DNA from: Stereum hirsutum FP-91666 SS1
Lineage: Eukaryota; Basidiomycota; Agaricomycetes; Russulales; Stereaceae
NCBI RefSeq assembly: GCF_000264905.1
Contig: NW_006763133.1
Span: 630,675 to 694,674 of the forward strand
Direction of reading: 5' to 3'
DNA length: 64,000 nucleotides
Part shown: one piece after another, positions 41,748 through 54,237 of the stretch
Layout: every line of letters begins with the position of its first letter
Position numbering within the stretch: the first letter of the stretch is position 1
Made by a program: the position numbers and the translations under genes
Notes under the pieces: model-generated
Seen by the model: only the letters and a program-made list of their open reading frames with translations
The model's database searches: none
What the model was told of the DNA's origin: nothing

Positions 41748-44107
41748 TCAGAACTTGAACTCCTTCCCCTGTCCCTTCTTCCCCCTGTCCCTCTCCGCCT
41801 CCATCTTCTGCCTCTTCTTTGCCATCTCCCTCGCCACCATGTCCGAAAAGTCCTCCGAATTTCCGGCACCAGGAACGCCTGCCCTCCCACCTCTCGAGCT
41901 CTCGTCGTACCGTCTCCTGAGGTCCTCCTCTGACATACCTTCCAGCTCTGCAGCATCGATCGACACGTCCACACCATTGGCCTTCCGCTGAGCCAAAGGA
42001 AGAAAAGGGAAACCGAATGAGCCACATAATCTGACATATTGCGCCCTGAAAGAGGACAAAAATAACATACCTTCGTCCCCCTCTCATCTCCCAACACCGG
42101 CACCGCCGCACCCGCGGCCGAAACCCCACTAACATCATACCCCCTCTCACTCCCCATCAACCCCCTCACATTCGTCTGCTTCTCCGGCAACACCTGATAC
42201 AGACTCCTCGGTCCCGTAGGCTCTTCCCTCGTCGAACCGCTCGTCTTCCGAAGTTCGAGGAAGTCAGGCGTTTCGAGGCCACCGGCGACGGTGGACACGA
42301 CGGAGGTGAGGCCCGAGGGAGTTTCGAGGCCTGAGGGTGTCTGGAGGCCGTCTGCTTGGGAGGGTTGGGCTTCCGAGGCGTCTTCCTCGTCTGAGTCTTC
42401 TTCGGATTCTTCGGATTCGGATTCTTCCTCTGAGGGAGGGAGAGGGGGAGAGACGGTGTGAGATGAAGCAGGCAAGCAAGGGTTGGAATATGACAAAGAG
42501 ACGGACCTTCTTCTGGCTCAAGCTCGCCCCACAGATTTCGGTCGACTGGCTCTCCAGACTGTGGTGTTTGATTTTTGTTAGTCAATCACAGTGCTGTTTG
42601 CGGCGAAAATATACCAAATACGCACGTCTGCATCACCGGTTTTGGGGAGAACACCGAAGACATCACCATACAGAGGACGGTTGTACTCATCCAATGGTGG
42701 TTTACCCCATCCTCCCGGATGGAATCCCCACTGTGCACTGTACAACCGCTCGTTCGTTAATCTCGAAAGTAAACAGTAGATACGTATAGTCGCTCACCCT
42801 TCGGGAATAGGGGCGTTAAGGCCAGGTATCCGTAGCGTTGGGTAGCTAGGCGGAGGTCCGAAGCGCTGCATGCTGATCAACCACGGTGGCGGAGCGAGTG
42901 GCGGGATGGACAGCGCCTCGACGAGTTCCGGCGACAGATCACCCGGCCGCTTCTCCTTCAACGACGTCTCGAATTCTTTGCCCTCATAGTACCTGTAAGC
43001 CGAACATGGTAAAAAATGGACCACCACAAACAAAAAGAAGAGGGAATACGCACATCTCCCCATACGTCGTGACGGGCGGCTTCGTCTGGAACTTAAAGAA
43101 CGCGTCGTGCAGCTTCTGGTAGTCAATATCGATCTTCCCCATCTTCGGCTGCACCCTCTCCCTCGTCTTCTGCTTCAGACTCATATTCGCCTCCTTCTCC
43201 TTCACCGCGTCCCTCTGCGTTGCAATCCCCGTATCCGCGATATACGCCGGCAACTGAAACGGTGGCTTCTCGATACCCCTCTTGCCCTGCAGATAATCCC
43301 GCTTCGCGCTCCAGTGGACCGGGATCGGGACGGTATTGCGGTACGATTTGAGGTGGAGGAGTAAGCGCGGGTCGGCGGCGGAGACGTCCGTCCATTCGAC
43401 GACTTCGGGCTTTTTGACGAGCTGTTTGAGTTCGGCGACGGTGAGCCGGTTCATCTTGCGTTGTTTCTTTTTGGAAAGAGGCTTTTTGGCGGTTTCGGCA
43501 TCGGAGGCTTGAGAGTCGGTCTCGGAGGCCATGTCGTCGTCGGAGTAGATCACTTCGCCTTTGGTGGGCTGGTCTTCCGATTTGACCTATGAAACGGAGA
43601 CGGAGAGATGTCGTGTGAGGTGGGATAGGAATGATGAGAGAGCGGAAGAGATGGGGAAGACGAGACGTACTGTGTTCGAGTCGAGAGAGAACTGGAAGCG
43701 AGCAAAGACGTCGGAGAAAGCTTCGAGGGCAGGGCCAACATCCAACTGCTCAGATACGTACTCGACATTGTCATTCCTCGTATCTGGCTCCTCCTTCACA
43801 ACCTCCTCCTTTCCTTCGGGCGCGTCTCCATTCGTCTTCAAAACGGCGACAACAGATACATGAAGACATGGGTGGACGGTATGATGCAATAGAGTACATG
43901 TCAGTTGTTGGTTGAATTTCAAGGGCAAGGAATAACACGCACCTGAGCGGCCGGCGCAGCCTTCTTCGCCTTCGCTTTCTGTCTCCTCAACTGGTTCTTC
44001 GACTTCACCTTGCCCGCCTTAGTAGAAAGCGCGTCGTCGTGCAAGCTATTCGTACTGATCTCATTGACGCCGTTGGACAAGGGAGCTGCCTGTACTGCAC
44101 TGGCCAT
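41748..44107 (-). CDS. splicing factor 3B subunit 2 (SF3B2 / Cus1 / SAP145)
   Basis: Start ATG 44107 (MASAVQAAPLSNGVNEI) and stop at 41748, about nine exons. A Lys-rich N-terminus (KSKNQLRRQKAKAKK) and an acidic linker precede the conserved block. That block contains MNRLTVAELKQLVKKPEVVEW, DPRLLLHLKSYRNTVPIPVHW, KRDYLQGKRGIEKPPFQLP, MGKIDIDYQKLHDAFFKFQTKP, YYEGKEFETSLKEKRPGDLS, WLISMQRFGPPPSYPTLRIPG and WGFHPGGWGKPPLDEYNRPLYGD. This is the DUF382-PSP signature of U2 snRNP protein SF3B2, which binds SF3B4 and pre-mRNA near the branch site. The C-terminus has the expected SEEDLRRRYDE and Lys-rich tail. Identification is very secure; exon edges in 42000-42900 are approximate. Confidence 0.95.
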
Positions 44108-44420
44108 GCCTAAACCTCCTTGGATAGTGATTTTTAGTCCTGTCGCGAGCTGCGTACCGTTTCTGGCCCTGGACCGGGTGTAACGTGGGTTCAGGTGGCG
44201 GAGAGCGCGAGAGGGGTGCGACGTCGTGCGCGGCGGTGGAGGGAAGGGAGGGTTTGATGAGGTAATTTGGATCGGATGGATGTTGGAGAGGGCGAGAAAG
44301 TAAATAAATAAATAATAAACGTGACGCGTCGAGGACGCGCGTCGGAGGCGCAAGCGTGCTGCAACTACTCATTTGTGCTCATCTTCCCCGTTCCAGTCTT
44401 TCTTCTCACTTCTGTACGCC
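44108..44420. promoter_or_regulatory. shared divergent promoter of SF3B2 and RPN8
   Basis: 313 bp separate the two start codons. A TAAATAAATAAATAAT stretch lies at about 44301-44318. No other gene was seen. Confidence 0.5.
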
Positions 44421-46064
44421 ATGGTCGCAACGACAACAGAACAAGTGAGATTGCTGCTTACTTTGGTGGATATATCATATTCATAAAATCTTGTAATAGC
44501 TGACAGCACTCGCTGGAACAACCGTCGGTGCGCTCGCCACCATGGTATCCCCCATTCATGCACTTCACTAACTTCTATATCCTGCACAAATAACAGTCGT
44601 CCACCCACTCGTACTCCTATCAGTAGCAGACCACCATGCACGCTCCGTCTCTCGTGGCTCGTCGAAGCGCGTCGTAGGCGTTCTCCTGGGCCAGGACAAC
44701 GGCAAGACGATCAATGTGGCGAACTCGTTCGGGATCCCGTTCGAGGAGGACGAGAAGGACTCGAAGACGTGGTTTTTGGACCATAATTATATCGATGGGA
44801 TGTTCGAGATGTTTAAGAAGGTGAATGGTCCGTGAGTTTCTCTGCTTGGTCTTCGTCGAGCGTGGTCGGGGCGGAGTTATGGCCGGAGGTTGTGTGTTGT
44901 ATATCGATAGCTAACTGCTTTACTCCCTTCTACCACTATCTCCATATCATATCACTCTACCGACGCAACACCTCTCAATCACTTTCCACTTGCTCGACTA
45001 TGAACAGCACGGGAACGCATGATCGGCTGGTACCACACAGGACCGAAACTTCGCGCCTCTGACCTCGAAATCAACGACCTTTTCAAAAAGTTCATCGCAC
45101 GGCCGGTGATGGTCATCGTCGACGTGAGACCACAAACGGTCGGGATCCCCACGGACGCGTACTTTGCGGTCGAGGAAATCAAAGATGTACGTCGGTCCAT
45201 CTTTTAGAATTGTGGCGGGTATGAGTTTCAGCAGTGGCTGCGATTGGTGAAGAGACTGGCGCATGATATAGACGTCGAGTTATGAGTAGCACCGGCGCTC
45301 CTTCCCGGATTGGCTTGTGTCCCACTTCAGGGTGCGGTGGACATGTACAATACACTCAAGCCCATCACGGTGTATATTGACATATCAGTGATATCCGTCC
45401 ACCTTTCGATCTCCCTTTTCATCTCCCTTTCAATTCTCCCGCTCTCCCCGCCCCTCATACTTCATCCTTGCAATTCACTGACATACCCATCACCCCCATC
45501 ACGCCACATTCCGCTCTGTGCAAATAGGACGGCACCGAAACGCGGAAAACGTTCCTCCACGCCCCGTCCGCAATCGAAGCCGAAGAAGCCGAAGAAATCG
45601 GCGTCGAGCACCTCCTCCGCGACATCAAAGACTCTACGACGACGACGCTCTCCACCCGTGTCAGCACGCAGCTTGCCTCGCTCCGCGGCCTCGAATCGCG
45701 CATCTCCGACATCCAACGTTACCTCGCCGACGTCGCGGCGGGGACGATGCCGGTGAACCACTCGATCGTGTATAGTTTGCAGGACGCGTTGAATTTGCTG
45801 CCGGATCTGGGGCAGGAGAGTCTGACGAGGGCGTTTGCGAGCGAGACGAACGACGAGCTGTTGGTGGTTTATGTGAGTAGTTTGGTTAGGGCGGTTATTG
45901 CGTTGCATGCGTTGGTGGATAATAAGGCGACAATTGGGAGGGCGGAGATGGAGGAAGGAGAGAAGGAGAAGGAGAGAGAGAAGGAGAAGGATAAGAAGGG
46001 TGAGAAGAAAGAGAAGGGGGACGGGGAGAAGGAGAAGGAGGCAAGTAAGGAGAAGGGGTTGTAG
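44421..46064 (+). CDS. RPN8: 26S proteasome regulatory subunit RPN8 (PSMD7), MPN domain
   Basis: ATG 44421 opens MVATTTEQ. Joining LTALAGTTV to [16 protein letters not shown] requires a GTGCGC donor within the second exon rather than the later GTATCC, and this keeps the known RPN8 sequence. The MPN domain follows: [56 protein letters not shown] and [13 protein letters not shown]. After an intron of about 340 nt comes [34 protein letters not shown] and [22 protein letters not shown]8 is the catalytically inactive MPN partner of the deubiquitinase RPN11 in the lid. The C-terminus extends beyond the family norm with a run of alternating Glu/Lys (about 40 residues), likely disordered. Confidence 0.96.
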
Positions 46065-46812
46065 GTTGTAGCTCGTTGCAGCTCTGTAGGCTATTGTGAT
46101 GCATTATTTCTTCAGCTTTCTTTCTTTCTTTCTTGTGGGTGTGTGTACTCATCCATGATCCTCGGTCCTCCGTAACTGAGATGTGATTCACTCGCCAAGT
46201 GGCCCTTAGGCTGTGCGCTGCTTGGCATGCTCTCATGGCCATGGAGAGGTTATGCTCCCGGTGCGTAGTTAGTGACTATGCTCGCCACACTGCGTAGTGC
46301 ACCCTGGGACGAACGCACACTCGAGAGAGAATGCTCGTGAAATGAGCAGAATCTTCCAGCAAAGCTGTTAGTGGATGAGTGTGGCGCGTCCTTGAAGTAA
46401 TTGTCTCCTCTCCATCAATGCAATTGACGACTGCTTGCCAATTGGCCGTCGTTGTCGACGAATAAACGAGAAGAGAATGATCCGAGACGACCCTCAGATC
46501 AAGGAAATAACGAATATTTGAGCGTTAGCGCTGCTCGAGCCGAATGATGCGTGGGGCTGTGCGGCACCACTGCACCCAGACGCGGCGCGGCGGCCATCGC
46601 ATCCTGCACTTCATGACCTCCTCCCGCCTCCTTTCCTCCTGAACGCCTTCCCCCTCCTCATCCATCGTACCTACATCTCAGGCGCCACCTCAGCCTTAGT
46701 GCTCCCTTGCTTGCTTTGCTTTCTTACTTTCCTTTTCGATTCCACAAACTTTCAAGCTTTCAGAACCTTCGATTTCTACATCTTCCGTAATCTAGGCTAG
46801 GCACCGACACCC
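46065..46812. other. intergenic, arrestin-like gene promoter
   Basis: About 750 bp with the RPN8 3' flank and CT-rich stretches (about 46620-46790) before the arrestin start codon. No gene was seen. Confidence 0.5.
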
Positions 46813-49800
46813 ATGAACTCGGGGAAACAGCTGTAAGTGAACTTGTGATTCGTCCTTGAGCTTGAGATTGCTTGCGGCCCACGCTTTCCTTTGCGGGGGA
46901 CGGTCTATATGTTCAGCATGCTGACTTCCGCCTTTGCATGTGGGTCTGGATATCGAATATTGGATCGGGATGTTGAAGCTTCCTTCGGCCACCTCCAAAT
47001 GTCGAGTTCGTACAAGGTGCGTACAATACAGTGTATACGTACAATACATAAGTTGAGCTCAAACATATAATGTGGCATAGGCTACCCTGGCATTCCTCCA
47101 GGTGCGCCTGACAGACCTCAGGCCGCAATAAAAGGGGTACGTCCGACCGTCTACCGTTGACAAGCTCCCCCATTCACCCCATACACCGCCTTCGTTATTT
47201 GCCTTGGATATGGTACACGACAGATGTTCGAGGTCCGCTTGGGCGCGCAGGGCGTCAAGGCGAAGTACGTCCGCATCGAGCTCCGCAAGATCGAGACGTT
47301 GCCCGGTGGGGGAACGCAGAGCACGTTCTTCGATTATGTCGGGCAGAGTCCTATCAATTTGTGGCAATCGAGCGAGGAGTTTAGTACGCTGCATTCGGTG
47401 AGTGCTTTATCGCTTCTTTTCTACGTTGGCTTTGTGGTCTCGGTCGGTCTATGGAGGACGAAGTAAGACTGGCTCGGATGGTCATGGTGGCGACGAGGCC
47501 AGTGAAAGCTTTTGCGGTTATTTGGGGCAGATACTGACCAGGAATGCCTGTCCATGCCTTGACGCTGCCACTTGCGCCAGAGAGCCCGCTCCACAACCTT
47601 GTCTCGTTGCCCTCTGGACTCGGTTAGCCATGGTGACCCGACCCCATCGAAGCTCGACGTCGCTTGACCCGGGCGCTCATCATAATACAAATCGATGCGG
47701 CACCGACTGCAGGCCACCGTCGGTCCTGGTCTAATCCCGATCGACGTTGTCCCTAGCGGAGGCCTGCGTTTCACGTCCATCCTCTGCACTCTGCAGTGTG
47801 GTCGACGACTTAGACGCCCCGGTCCGATGTGGCCCAACTGTACCTGTGGAGCAGTGCTAACCTGTTCGTTTTTCTCCTTGCACAGGGCGATATCCCATTC
47901 TATATTCGGATACCGGAAAGTATCGCGCCTAGTCTAGCTCTCGAGAAAGGAGGTGAGTTCACCATTCTCTTCGTGTGTACATCCGTATCGCTCGGTGAAC
48001 TGAATAGATGCCTGAATCGCAGCCGGCGTCAAGTATGAACTAGTAGGACAGGTCTGCGTCCAGGGCAAGACGTGCGTCCTCTCCTCTATTCTCCTTCACA
48101 ATTACTCACGCACGCGAACCATATCCAGGAGCTTCCTCCGACGGAGCAAGTCCATCGTCCACTCCACCTCTACAGCCATCATAATCGACAAACACGAACT
48201 GCACTCCACCTGGCCCGTCTACCAACAACCCGAATCGCGTCACCTCACACAAGACGCTGTATCGCTCACGGTCGACCGTTCCCAGAACTGTTACGGACCC
48301 GGCGACCGCGTCTCCGTCATGGCCACTATCAAATCCGACTCCCTCCACACCGTCATCCTCCGCGGGTTCGAGTTCACGCTGAAAGAGACGACGATCTTCC
48401 GCGCGGGGCCGCACTCGCACGGTGTCGGCGGCGGGAATAAGAAGGGTGCGCCGCAGGTGAAGATCAATATCATTGGGGAGCAGAAGGTGCCGGTGAATAA
48501 GACGCTTTATGGGGGATCGACGCATAAGAGCGAGTTGAGCTGCACGATCCCGCAGAGTCATACGACGACGACGTTGACGAGCGCGAGACATATTGATATT
48601 ACGTATGTGCTTGGGGTGAAGGCGTTGATGGGGACGGGGAAGCCGCTGATTATGGAGTTGCCGGTCATTGTGTCGAATTGGCCGAGGTGAGTTTGAAACG
48701 TTTGAGTGGAACGACGGGTTCATGCGCTGATATCACTATTTGTGCAGATATGTCTCTGTCGAGGCGATCAGGTAAAGTCATGATCATCAAAAAAAAAATC
48801 ACCATCCGTGATATACATCCTCTGACTAACTCCTTCCCTCCCTCTCCAACTCAACAGACGAATCGGCCACGCCCCCAACCTCTGCCTCTCCCCCGTCCTC
48901 TCCATCTCTCCCCAACCCGGCTCCGGCCCCTCTCACAACCGTCAATCCCAAATCGCACCCCACACCATCAGCACCTCCCGAATCCCCAACTCGACCGACC
49001 CAGTAGACTACACCTCCGGCTTCGCGAACCGCCAATCACACACGATGCCGAACGGGCACAACCAGATCGCCTTCGGGACCGCGGCGTCCCATGCGCATGG
49101 GGGAGGATTCGGATCGATGGGTCGGGCGGACGAGTTTGGGTTCGTTGGGAATGGGAGCGCGAATGGAGGAGGAGGGAGCGGGAGGCCGGGAAGTGCAGGG
49201 AATGGGAATGGAGCTGGGGGAGGCGGACAGTTTAGGCCTGGGACGGCGGGGAGTATTAACGTCAATAATGCGCGACCTGGCACGACGGGGTCTTTGGGCG
49301 TCGGTGCGAGTGGACTCGGACAACCGATCACGAACGACCCGAACGATTATGGGTTCGGGAACGGGTTTGGGTCTGGTGGTGGTGTGGGAGGCTCGGCGGG
49401 TGGTGCGGGAGGATCGAGGGCGAGGCCGAGAGCGGGGACGTTGCCTGGGTCGCAGAATAGGCTTACGATCGTGAATGCGGTGGATAATGAGATTGCGGAG
49501 GAGGAGGATTCGCCGAGGGGCGCGGGGAGGTCTAATTCTGGTGCTACTGGTTCCGGTGCTGCTACTGGCGCTGCATCCGGTCAGAGTCAGAGTCAGAATC
49601 GGACGCAGGCCGGGAGAGCGGCGGGGTCGAGGCCTTGGATGTCGGCGGAGGAGGAAAAGGCGAAGTTGTATCAGCAGGCGAAGGCGGAGGTGGAGAGGGT
49701 ACAAGGTGGCGGGGCGGTGGAGAGGGCAGATACACCCCCAGCGGTACGTTTCTAAACTTTTCGTTCTTTCTGGCTCATGTGTAACAGTTCCGATGTACAT

Positions 49801-51494
49801 CGCTGACTTGGTTCCTCTTAACATCGCAGCCCGAGCCCAAACAACCCGTCACGCCTCCAGCTGCGAAACCCGCGAAACCAAAATCACGCTGGCTCACCGC
49901 GGAAGAGGAGAAAATCCGGCTGTACAACGAAGCGCAGAAGAACGCGCGGATCATGCAAGGTCTCGAATCCGGCGAAGCACCAACGAGCCCCCCACCGCCC
50001 ACCAGCGGCTCTCGATCCTCTCACGGCCGAGGCGACTCGAAGGACTCGTCGAAGAATTATTCGTCCACTGCTGCTGGATCCAAGTCTGGCGCGACACCGC
50101 CAGCAGCCGTCTCTGCTGGTGCGGCGCTCTACTCTGCCGCCATGTCTTCTATGCCTTCAGCGAACAAGAGCCAAGGCCAAGGCCCGACCACACCTCCCGC
50201 CACGAAGACGGTGTACAGTCCGATTCCAAAACCTGCTCCGTCGAAGTTGCCTACGGCGGAAGAAGAAAAGGAGATGTTGAGGCGGTATCACCAGGCGAAG
50301 AACGCCGTTCAGCGCCATCACGAAGAGTATGGCGAAGCGGTGGACGAACCTTCGCCCGCGACCGGGTCAGGAGGGGACGTTGGTCCTGGTGCCGATGAGA
50401 TGCCGCCGCCTTGGGTCGCTAGCTCTCAGTTCCCGCAGCAGGAGGAGGTTTCGGAGAAGGAGAGGTATAGGAGGGCGTTGGAGGCGGTGGAGAGGAACGC
50501 TGTTAGTGGTGGTGGGGGCGGTTCGAGTTTCGGTGGTGGGTTTGAAATGGGAGGAGGAGGGAGTACGCCCCCGCCGCCGATCGATTCGGGCCTTCCGCCT
50601 GCGTTCTCGGCTGCGACGGCAGGTGTGATGTCAGCGGCGAACGAGAAAGAGATGCTGAGGCAGCAGTATGCCGCTCAGGACGCTCTGGCTCAGAACGGTA
50701 ACGGCCACGGGTCACCCCCTCCACCGCCTATCACGCCTCCACAGAACTACTCGCCACCACCGCTCTCGTCTGAGTTACCGGCACATCTCAGGGGAAGGAC
50801 ACAGCCTGCGCTTCCCGTCCCTCAGGGCGCGAGCAGGCCTTTGACGGCGGCGGAAGAAAAGGCGATGCTGAGAGCGAAGTTCGAGGCGGAGGAACGGGGC
50901 GGCGGTGCGGGGGTGGGTATGCCTGTACCGGAGCCTGCGCCTGCGCCTGCCAATGGGATTGGACATGGTCCAGGCAACGTGAATGGCGTTTTTGCGGCGG
51001 GAGGATCGTCGATGCGGTCGGGTTCGTCGGGTGGTACGCATCATACTCTGTCGACTCGATCGAGTGACCTCAATATCCCGCTCACGCCAGCCTTGCATCA
51101 TAACCAACCAGCTCCTGCGCCACCGCCACTTGCCCCTCGGCCCCCGGTGGAATATATCGAGGAGACGAAGGCGGAGGACGCGAAGCTCAAGAGGGCTCTT
51201 TCTGCGCATGAACATGATCTTGGTCCTGGATTGGGGACGTTCGGGTTGGGGATGGGAGCGGGGAGGAATGGGGTGATGTTGCCGGGGGATGAGGACGACA
51301 CGTTTGGATTGAAGATCAGGCCTACTTCACCGTTCTCCTTGGGGATGGACGATCTCATGATGGGCGTGGGTGCGAATGTCGGTGTGGGGCCCGGGTCGAG
51401 GTCGAGGCAGTCGTCGTATGGGAGTCCGGGGCATATGAATGGGATGGGAAGCCCGCCGCCGTTGCCGCCGAAGGTTCCTATACGTGACCATTGA
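46813..51494 (+). CDS. arrestin-like protein with long disordered C-terminus
   Basis: First exons: 46813-46832, 46979-47016, 47081-47136, 47224-47397 and 47886 onward. They read MNSGKQL-FLRPPPNVEFVQG-YPGIPPGAPDRPQAAIKG-MFEVRLGAQ in phase, which fixes the start. Arrestin-fold blocks follow: KYVRIELRKIETLPGG, FYIRIPESIAPSLALEKG, STAIIIDKHELHSTWPVY and TLTSARHIDITYVLGVKALMG. The protein then runs about 900 residues through Gly-, Pro- and Ser-rich sequence with five spaced AEEEK-type motifs (see findings). It ends PPPLPPKVPIRDH, a proline-rich tail that could bind SH3 or WW domains. Alpha-arrestins recruit Rsp5-type ubiquitin ligases to membrane cargo; no clear PPxY box is seen among the motifs read. 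Intron 47398-47885 is 488 nt. Confidence 0.85.
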
Positions 51495-52557
51495 TCGTCG
51501 GTCGTGGAGCTTTCTCGTTTTTTTTTCTCACTAGGGGTGATTCCTCTTTGCTGCTGTTTGGTGTCGTTATCTTTTTGTGGATGTGTTTTCTTGTGGATCT
51601 ATTCATTCGATTTTCGATACCCCCACTCGTTGTTTTTTTTTTGCTCCTGTTTCAACGATGCTTTGCCCACTCTCTTGCTGGCCCTCCTTCATCTTTATTT
51701 ATCAATCTTCTCATCTCTTTAGTTTCTCTGGCGAGGTCGCCTAACACACACTCGTTCTTCTTGTCTGTTTTTTTCTGTCTTCTCTACCCTACACAATAAC
51801 ACTTTGTGTTCCTGTCTCCTGCATCGTGCATCGTCACCGCTGTAGCTATTTGCTTATTCTCTCACCTACCTTCTCTCGTTCTTCCGCCACATCCCCATCT
51901 CTTGCTCTCGCTCACTCGTCTCACTCGTCTCACTCATCTCTCCACCTATGCGTATCTTATCCTGACTTGATCTCTATTTATCTCTTCGTCTTTCAATGTC
52001 TTCTTTCTTTCAGCGCCACACAAACGCGCGAGCCGCCGCTCGCTATTAGGCCAGAACCTCCGGTACTAATAGACTAAGATATGTTGTTCTCCTTTTTATA
52101 GTATGGTCGTGTGTCGCCGTGGCCTGCCGATTAGTCGAAGGGTTCGTTGGCGGGATAATTGTTTGCGTGATTGTGGGATAGGTGTTTATTCCTTGATCAC
52201 CACGTTCTGCATATCAAGATGAGGAATATATACGTATCCAGAGTTAGCTATCTTGTGACCTAAATTCTGGTCTCGGGTTTGGGCTCAGTGTGCCGTCGAT
52301 GAGACGTCAGAAGATATGCGGCATTACAGTATGAGTAAGGAAGGGTCTAGTAGTAAGATAGCCTCGTATTATTGTGAGTGTGGGTATAGCTCACAGTCTG
52401 AGCATCTAGACGAACCCATCACAATAACTTAAATGGTGCACCGACCTGCCTTCGCGTCTCTCTGGCTCTCGGGACCCTGTCTGAATGTGGCTCCTGTCCG
52501 AGAGCACTCATCAACGACCCGAAGCAATACAGCAGCAAGAGGACAGCGTACGAACCA
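51495..52557. other. pyrimidine-rich intergenic region
   Basis: Long T- and CT-rich tracts (51515-52015), including CTCACTCGT repeats near 51905-51935. Consistent with the 3' untranslated region of the arrestin gene; no coding feature was seen. Confidence 0.55.
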
Positions 52558-53784
52558 TCACCAATCAAGAGCAGGATACTCGCTAAAGAGCACCTGCCTC
52601 GGATTCCGCTCATGATACTTTTTCAACCTATAACGATCAACGATCCCAGTCCACCGCACAATATCAGTGCCTCCCTCCCTCCATCCGAGACGCCGAAAAA
52701 CATGAACATGTCCCGTCTCGTAATACTCCAAAATCCGAAGCGATGGAAACAGCGCAAACAGCGCGTCCGCGTTCTGAGCCCCGCAAGACGAAAGACCAGC
52801 CCCGCAATATTCGAGCGCGTCGCCGCTGACCCATTTTATCGACTCCAGACGGGCGAAATCAGCGGGTTGGATACGTTCGGAGGGAAAGATTACGCGGTGG
52901 GAGTAAGGAGATCGTGATATTGATGCGATGGGGTGTCGGAGCTGGAGCTGACGGAGGTTCTGCGTGCGAGGGAGGACGTTCATCAGAATCCAGGTGAAAG
53001 GGCGGTCTTGTAGTCCATGAAGACTGAAGTAGCTCGTAGGGATACCGCACATGGATAGACGGGTGATGTTAGCGCCACATGCGTCGAAAGCGGCCAGTTG
53101 TTCATTCATGCCTGCGGCTTCGCCGAGTAGCGCAGGTGTGTGTACGGAATAATCGATGGTCAAGTCCGTCAGGTTGACCATTCGGCGTAGAAGACTGGCG
53201 ACGAGCTCTGGACAGTGACATTCGATTTCGCAGGCCTTGAGATTGGGCAGAGGGAGATGGTTGGGAGAGGGGCAGTAGGTCTGCCAATGGTCTGCGCCAC
53301 TTTTCCATTGACGCCACACGGTAAGATTGGGATGTATGTTCAGGAAGGAGTGAATCCCGGGACCAACGCCGACAGAGTCGCATTCGAACTCCGTAAGAGA
53401 GGGAGAGACAGCAGAGAAAACGTCGGAAAATAGGGAAGAGGATAAATAACCGTCTGATTTTCGCAAGACAAGCCTTCGAAGGCTAGACATGGCACGAAAC
53501 AGCTCGGCTGTACGTGGTTCATCCCATGGAATATTGTTGTGAAAATCAGATATTTGAAGCGAGTGGACCAGTGGACCAAGCTCGTCTGGGCGTGCGAGGA
53601 TTGCAGTGCGGAAGATCTCGTAATGTGTGCGTGGTTTGCCAAGATCCGAGACGTCAACGTGAGCGTAGAGAATGGGTTCGACGCGGTGACGAAGCCGCGA
53701 CGAAACACGCGCGAGGACGACGAGGTCGGCCTCAGACAGGCCCCGGAAGATGTCGTAGTGCAATTCGGTAGGGAGGTTCTCCAT
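52558..53784 (-). CDS. F-box-like protein (third, unrelated subfamily)
   Basis: A single frame. ATG 53784 (MENLPTELHYDIFRGLSEADL) is chosen over the 66-nt longer frame because it begins directly at the F-box. Residues 1-45 contain LPTELHYDIFRGL, LVVLARVSSRLRHRVEPILY, an F-box pattern. The remaining 360 residues hold leucine-rich segments (LGPLVHSLQISDF, MSSLRRLVLRK, LPNLKACEIECH, TQNLRQLQLRHP). It lacks the CRRWREV box of the other two F-box genes, so it is a different branch. The predicted role is an SCF ubiquitin ligase receptor; the target is unknown. Confidence 0.82.
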   Translation of the reverse strand: MENLPTELHYDIFRGLSEADLVVLARVSSRLRHRVEPILYAHVDVSDLGKPRTHYEIFRTAILARPDELGPLVHSLQISDFHNNIPWDEPRTAELFRAMSSLRRLVLRKSDGYLSSSLFSDVFSAVSPSLTEFECDSVGVGPGIHSFLNIHPNLTVWRQWKSGADHWQTYCPSPNHLPLPNLKACEIECHCPELVASLLRRMVNLTDLTIDYSVHTPALLGEAAGMNEQLAAFDACGANITRLSMCGIPTSYFSLHGLQDRPFTWILMNVLPRTQNLRQLQLRHPIASISRSPYSHRVIFPSERIQPADFARLESIKWVSGDALEYCGAGLSSCGAQNADALFALFPSLRILEYYETGHVHVFRRLGWREGGTDIVRWTGIVDRYRLKKYHERNPRQVLFSEYPALDW

Positions 53785-54237
53785 TTCCTCAATCAGTATG
53801 ATAATGCAGATGCTCTCGAGTTGGTGAGGGTTTCTGCGACTTCTGTACAAATATGGTTGTGGTTGATTAGTATAACTATTTCGCGGGAAGCACGGAAAGG
53901 ATAGAAAATCGTGAGTGAAAGCCCTACCTGGTGCGATGGTGATGGAGCAGACGAAGATGAGTACGTGTCTTTATGAGGGTCAAGACTAAATCGAAAGACA
54001 CCCGAGCCTGATGAAACAATGAGGCAGCAGTGTGACGCCAAGCACAATGTCGAGCGCTCATGAACTACCTCAGGGGGGTAGCTTGGCTACCTCCTTTGTT
54101 TCTCATAAGAGACTCCGTCGATCGAACGAAAAGTCACGGTTGAATCATAGGAGGGTATTGATACACAGTGATAATATAGCGCACGAAATCAAGTATAATC
54201 ATACTGAGGAAACAGGAAGGAAAGCGTATGTCCATAA
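53785..54237. other. intergenic between F-box-like and protoglobin genes
   Basis: Promoter of the F-box-like gene and 3' flank of the protoglobin gene, both on the minus strand. Nothing else was seen. Confidence 0.5.

Noticed and set aside
48106..48723. 205-codon minus-strand ORF
   Set aside because: It is antisense to the arrestin coding exons and rich in Arg/His, as expected of a shadow frame.
49036..49824. 262-codon minus-strand ORF
   Set aside because: Shadow of the Gly-rich arrestin tail; composition is Arg/Pro/Ser only.
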